Source: Channa striata
Taxonomy: Eukaryota; Chordata; Actinopteri; Anabantiformes; Channidae
Reading direction: 5' to 3'
DNA: 64,000 nucleotides
Assembly: GCA_033026295.1 (NCBI GenBank)
Contig: CM065172.1
Span: forward strand, 9,407,665-9,471,664
Shown here: one piece after another, positions 63,467-64,000 of the stretch
Layout: every line of letters starts with the position of its first letter
How positions within the stretch are numbered: the stretch's first letter is position 1
Notes under the pieces: generated by a model
What the model was told of the DNA's origin: nothing
What the model saw: only the letters and a program-made list of their open reading frames with translations
Databases searched by the model: none
Program-made: the position numbers and the translations under genes

Positions 63467-64000
63467 GATTGCGATGTAAAGAATGACAGAAACCTATCTA
63501 CTTTATTCGTCGATCAGTACCACACTACGGCGCTGAAAATTTCTTGCATCAGCGTTGGAGCGGCAGTACGCAAGCGTGACGACGCCTGATTCTGACGTCA
63601 TTACCCTGCGACACCACGTTCCAGCTGGGGAGTGTTCAAGAGCGACGATACGACAGAAGTGACTCTGATAATGTACATTCGAAGTTTAGAGAGACACGAG
63701 GTCTGGACAGTCAGATCAGAAAACATTCAGAAGCGTTTATCTTGTTGTTGCCAAGATCTTTCTTTGTTTTACATTTTTTGTGCGCGCTACTGTGTGCTGA
63801 TAGCTAATGTCCAATAATTTTTATTAATTTATATTTTGAATGGAAGTCTGTGGGAGTTTTTAAAGTCAGGTGGTTCACAGTTCCAAAGTTCACAGGCCTA
63901 CCTGTTTCATTTGAGAAACTGCAATTGAGCAGAAAAATGTTTTTCCTTACTTTAAGTTTGAAATTATTCAGTGCTTATGATCTCTCCGCTCCAAAGCTCT
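63467..64000 (-). promoter_or_regulatory. eif2s2 promoter and right edge
   Basis: A complete palindromic CRE (TGACGTCA) lies at 63593-63600, about 130 bases upstream of the ATG, within a moderately GC-rich segment (63530-63640). It suggests CREB/ATF control. The rest of the window to 64000 is AT-rich with no recognised gene. Confidence 0.5.

Overview
The window is a piece of a ray-finned fish (teleost) nuclear genome. The evidence is short coding exons with GT-AG introns, protein sequences close to but distinct from mammalian orthologues, many CA/GT microsatellites, and decayed transposons of types common in fish. Seven protein-coding genes are recognised, and all lie on the minus strand, so they read from right to left. 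I rebuilt the exons by eye from splice sites and reading phase; no transcript evidence was available.

In transcription order the genes are: eif2s2 (63466-59151), srsf6 (57011-53436), l3mbtl1 (50574-37163), sgk2 (32977-26379), a fusion gene joining a B-Myb-type R1R2R3 Myb domain to an hAT transposase-derived protein (20782-13413), nsun5 (11327-8911), and an aldo/keto reductase gene (8326-4010). The srsf6, l3mbtl1, sgk2, mybl2 order, all on one strand, matches the human 20q13 arrangement as I remember it. Human IFT52, which lies between SGK2 and MYBL2, was not found here. nsun5 and the aldo/keto reductase are not part of that human block.

The most unusual locus is the Myb-hAT gene. It occupies the mybl2 position and keeps a complete Myb DNA-binding region. 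Where B-Myb would carry its regulatory and MuvB-binding C-terminus, it instead encodes about 590 residues of hAT transposase fold, ending in the hAT dimerisation domain. Twelve coding exons join in phase into one 881-codon frame. The transposase catalytic residues are eroded, which fits a domesticated protein rather than a mobile element.

Two other genes carry small coding lesions. The aldo/keto reductase lacks one base in exon 1. srsf6 has an 8-bp tandem duplication that shifts the frame over the end of its RS domain. srsf6 intron 2 also holds a plausible poison exon. Intergenic DNA contains promoters with recognisable NRF1, CRE, CCAAT, ETS and YY1-type motifs, four relics of one palindromic MITE-like family, a Tc1-like relic, other dispersed-repeat fragments and several microsatellites. 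The functions in this interval are translation initiation (eif2s2), splicing (srsf6), chromatin compaction (l3mbtl1), kinase signalling (sgk2), rRNA methylation (nsun5) and redox metabolism. They are neighbours by ancestry, not an operon.
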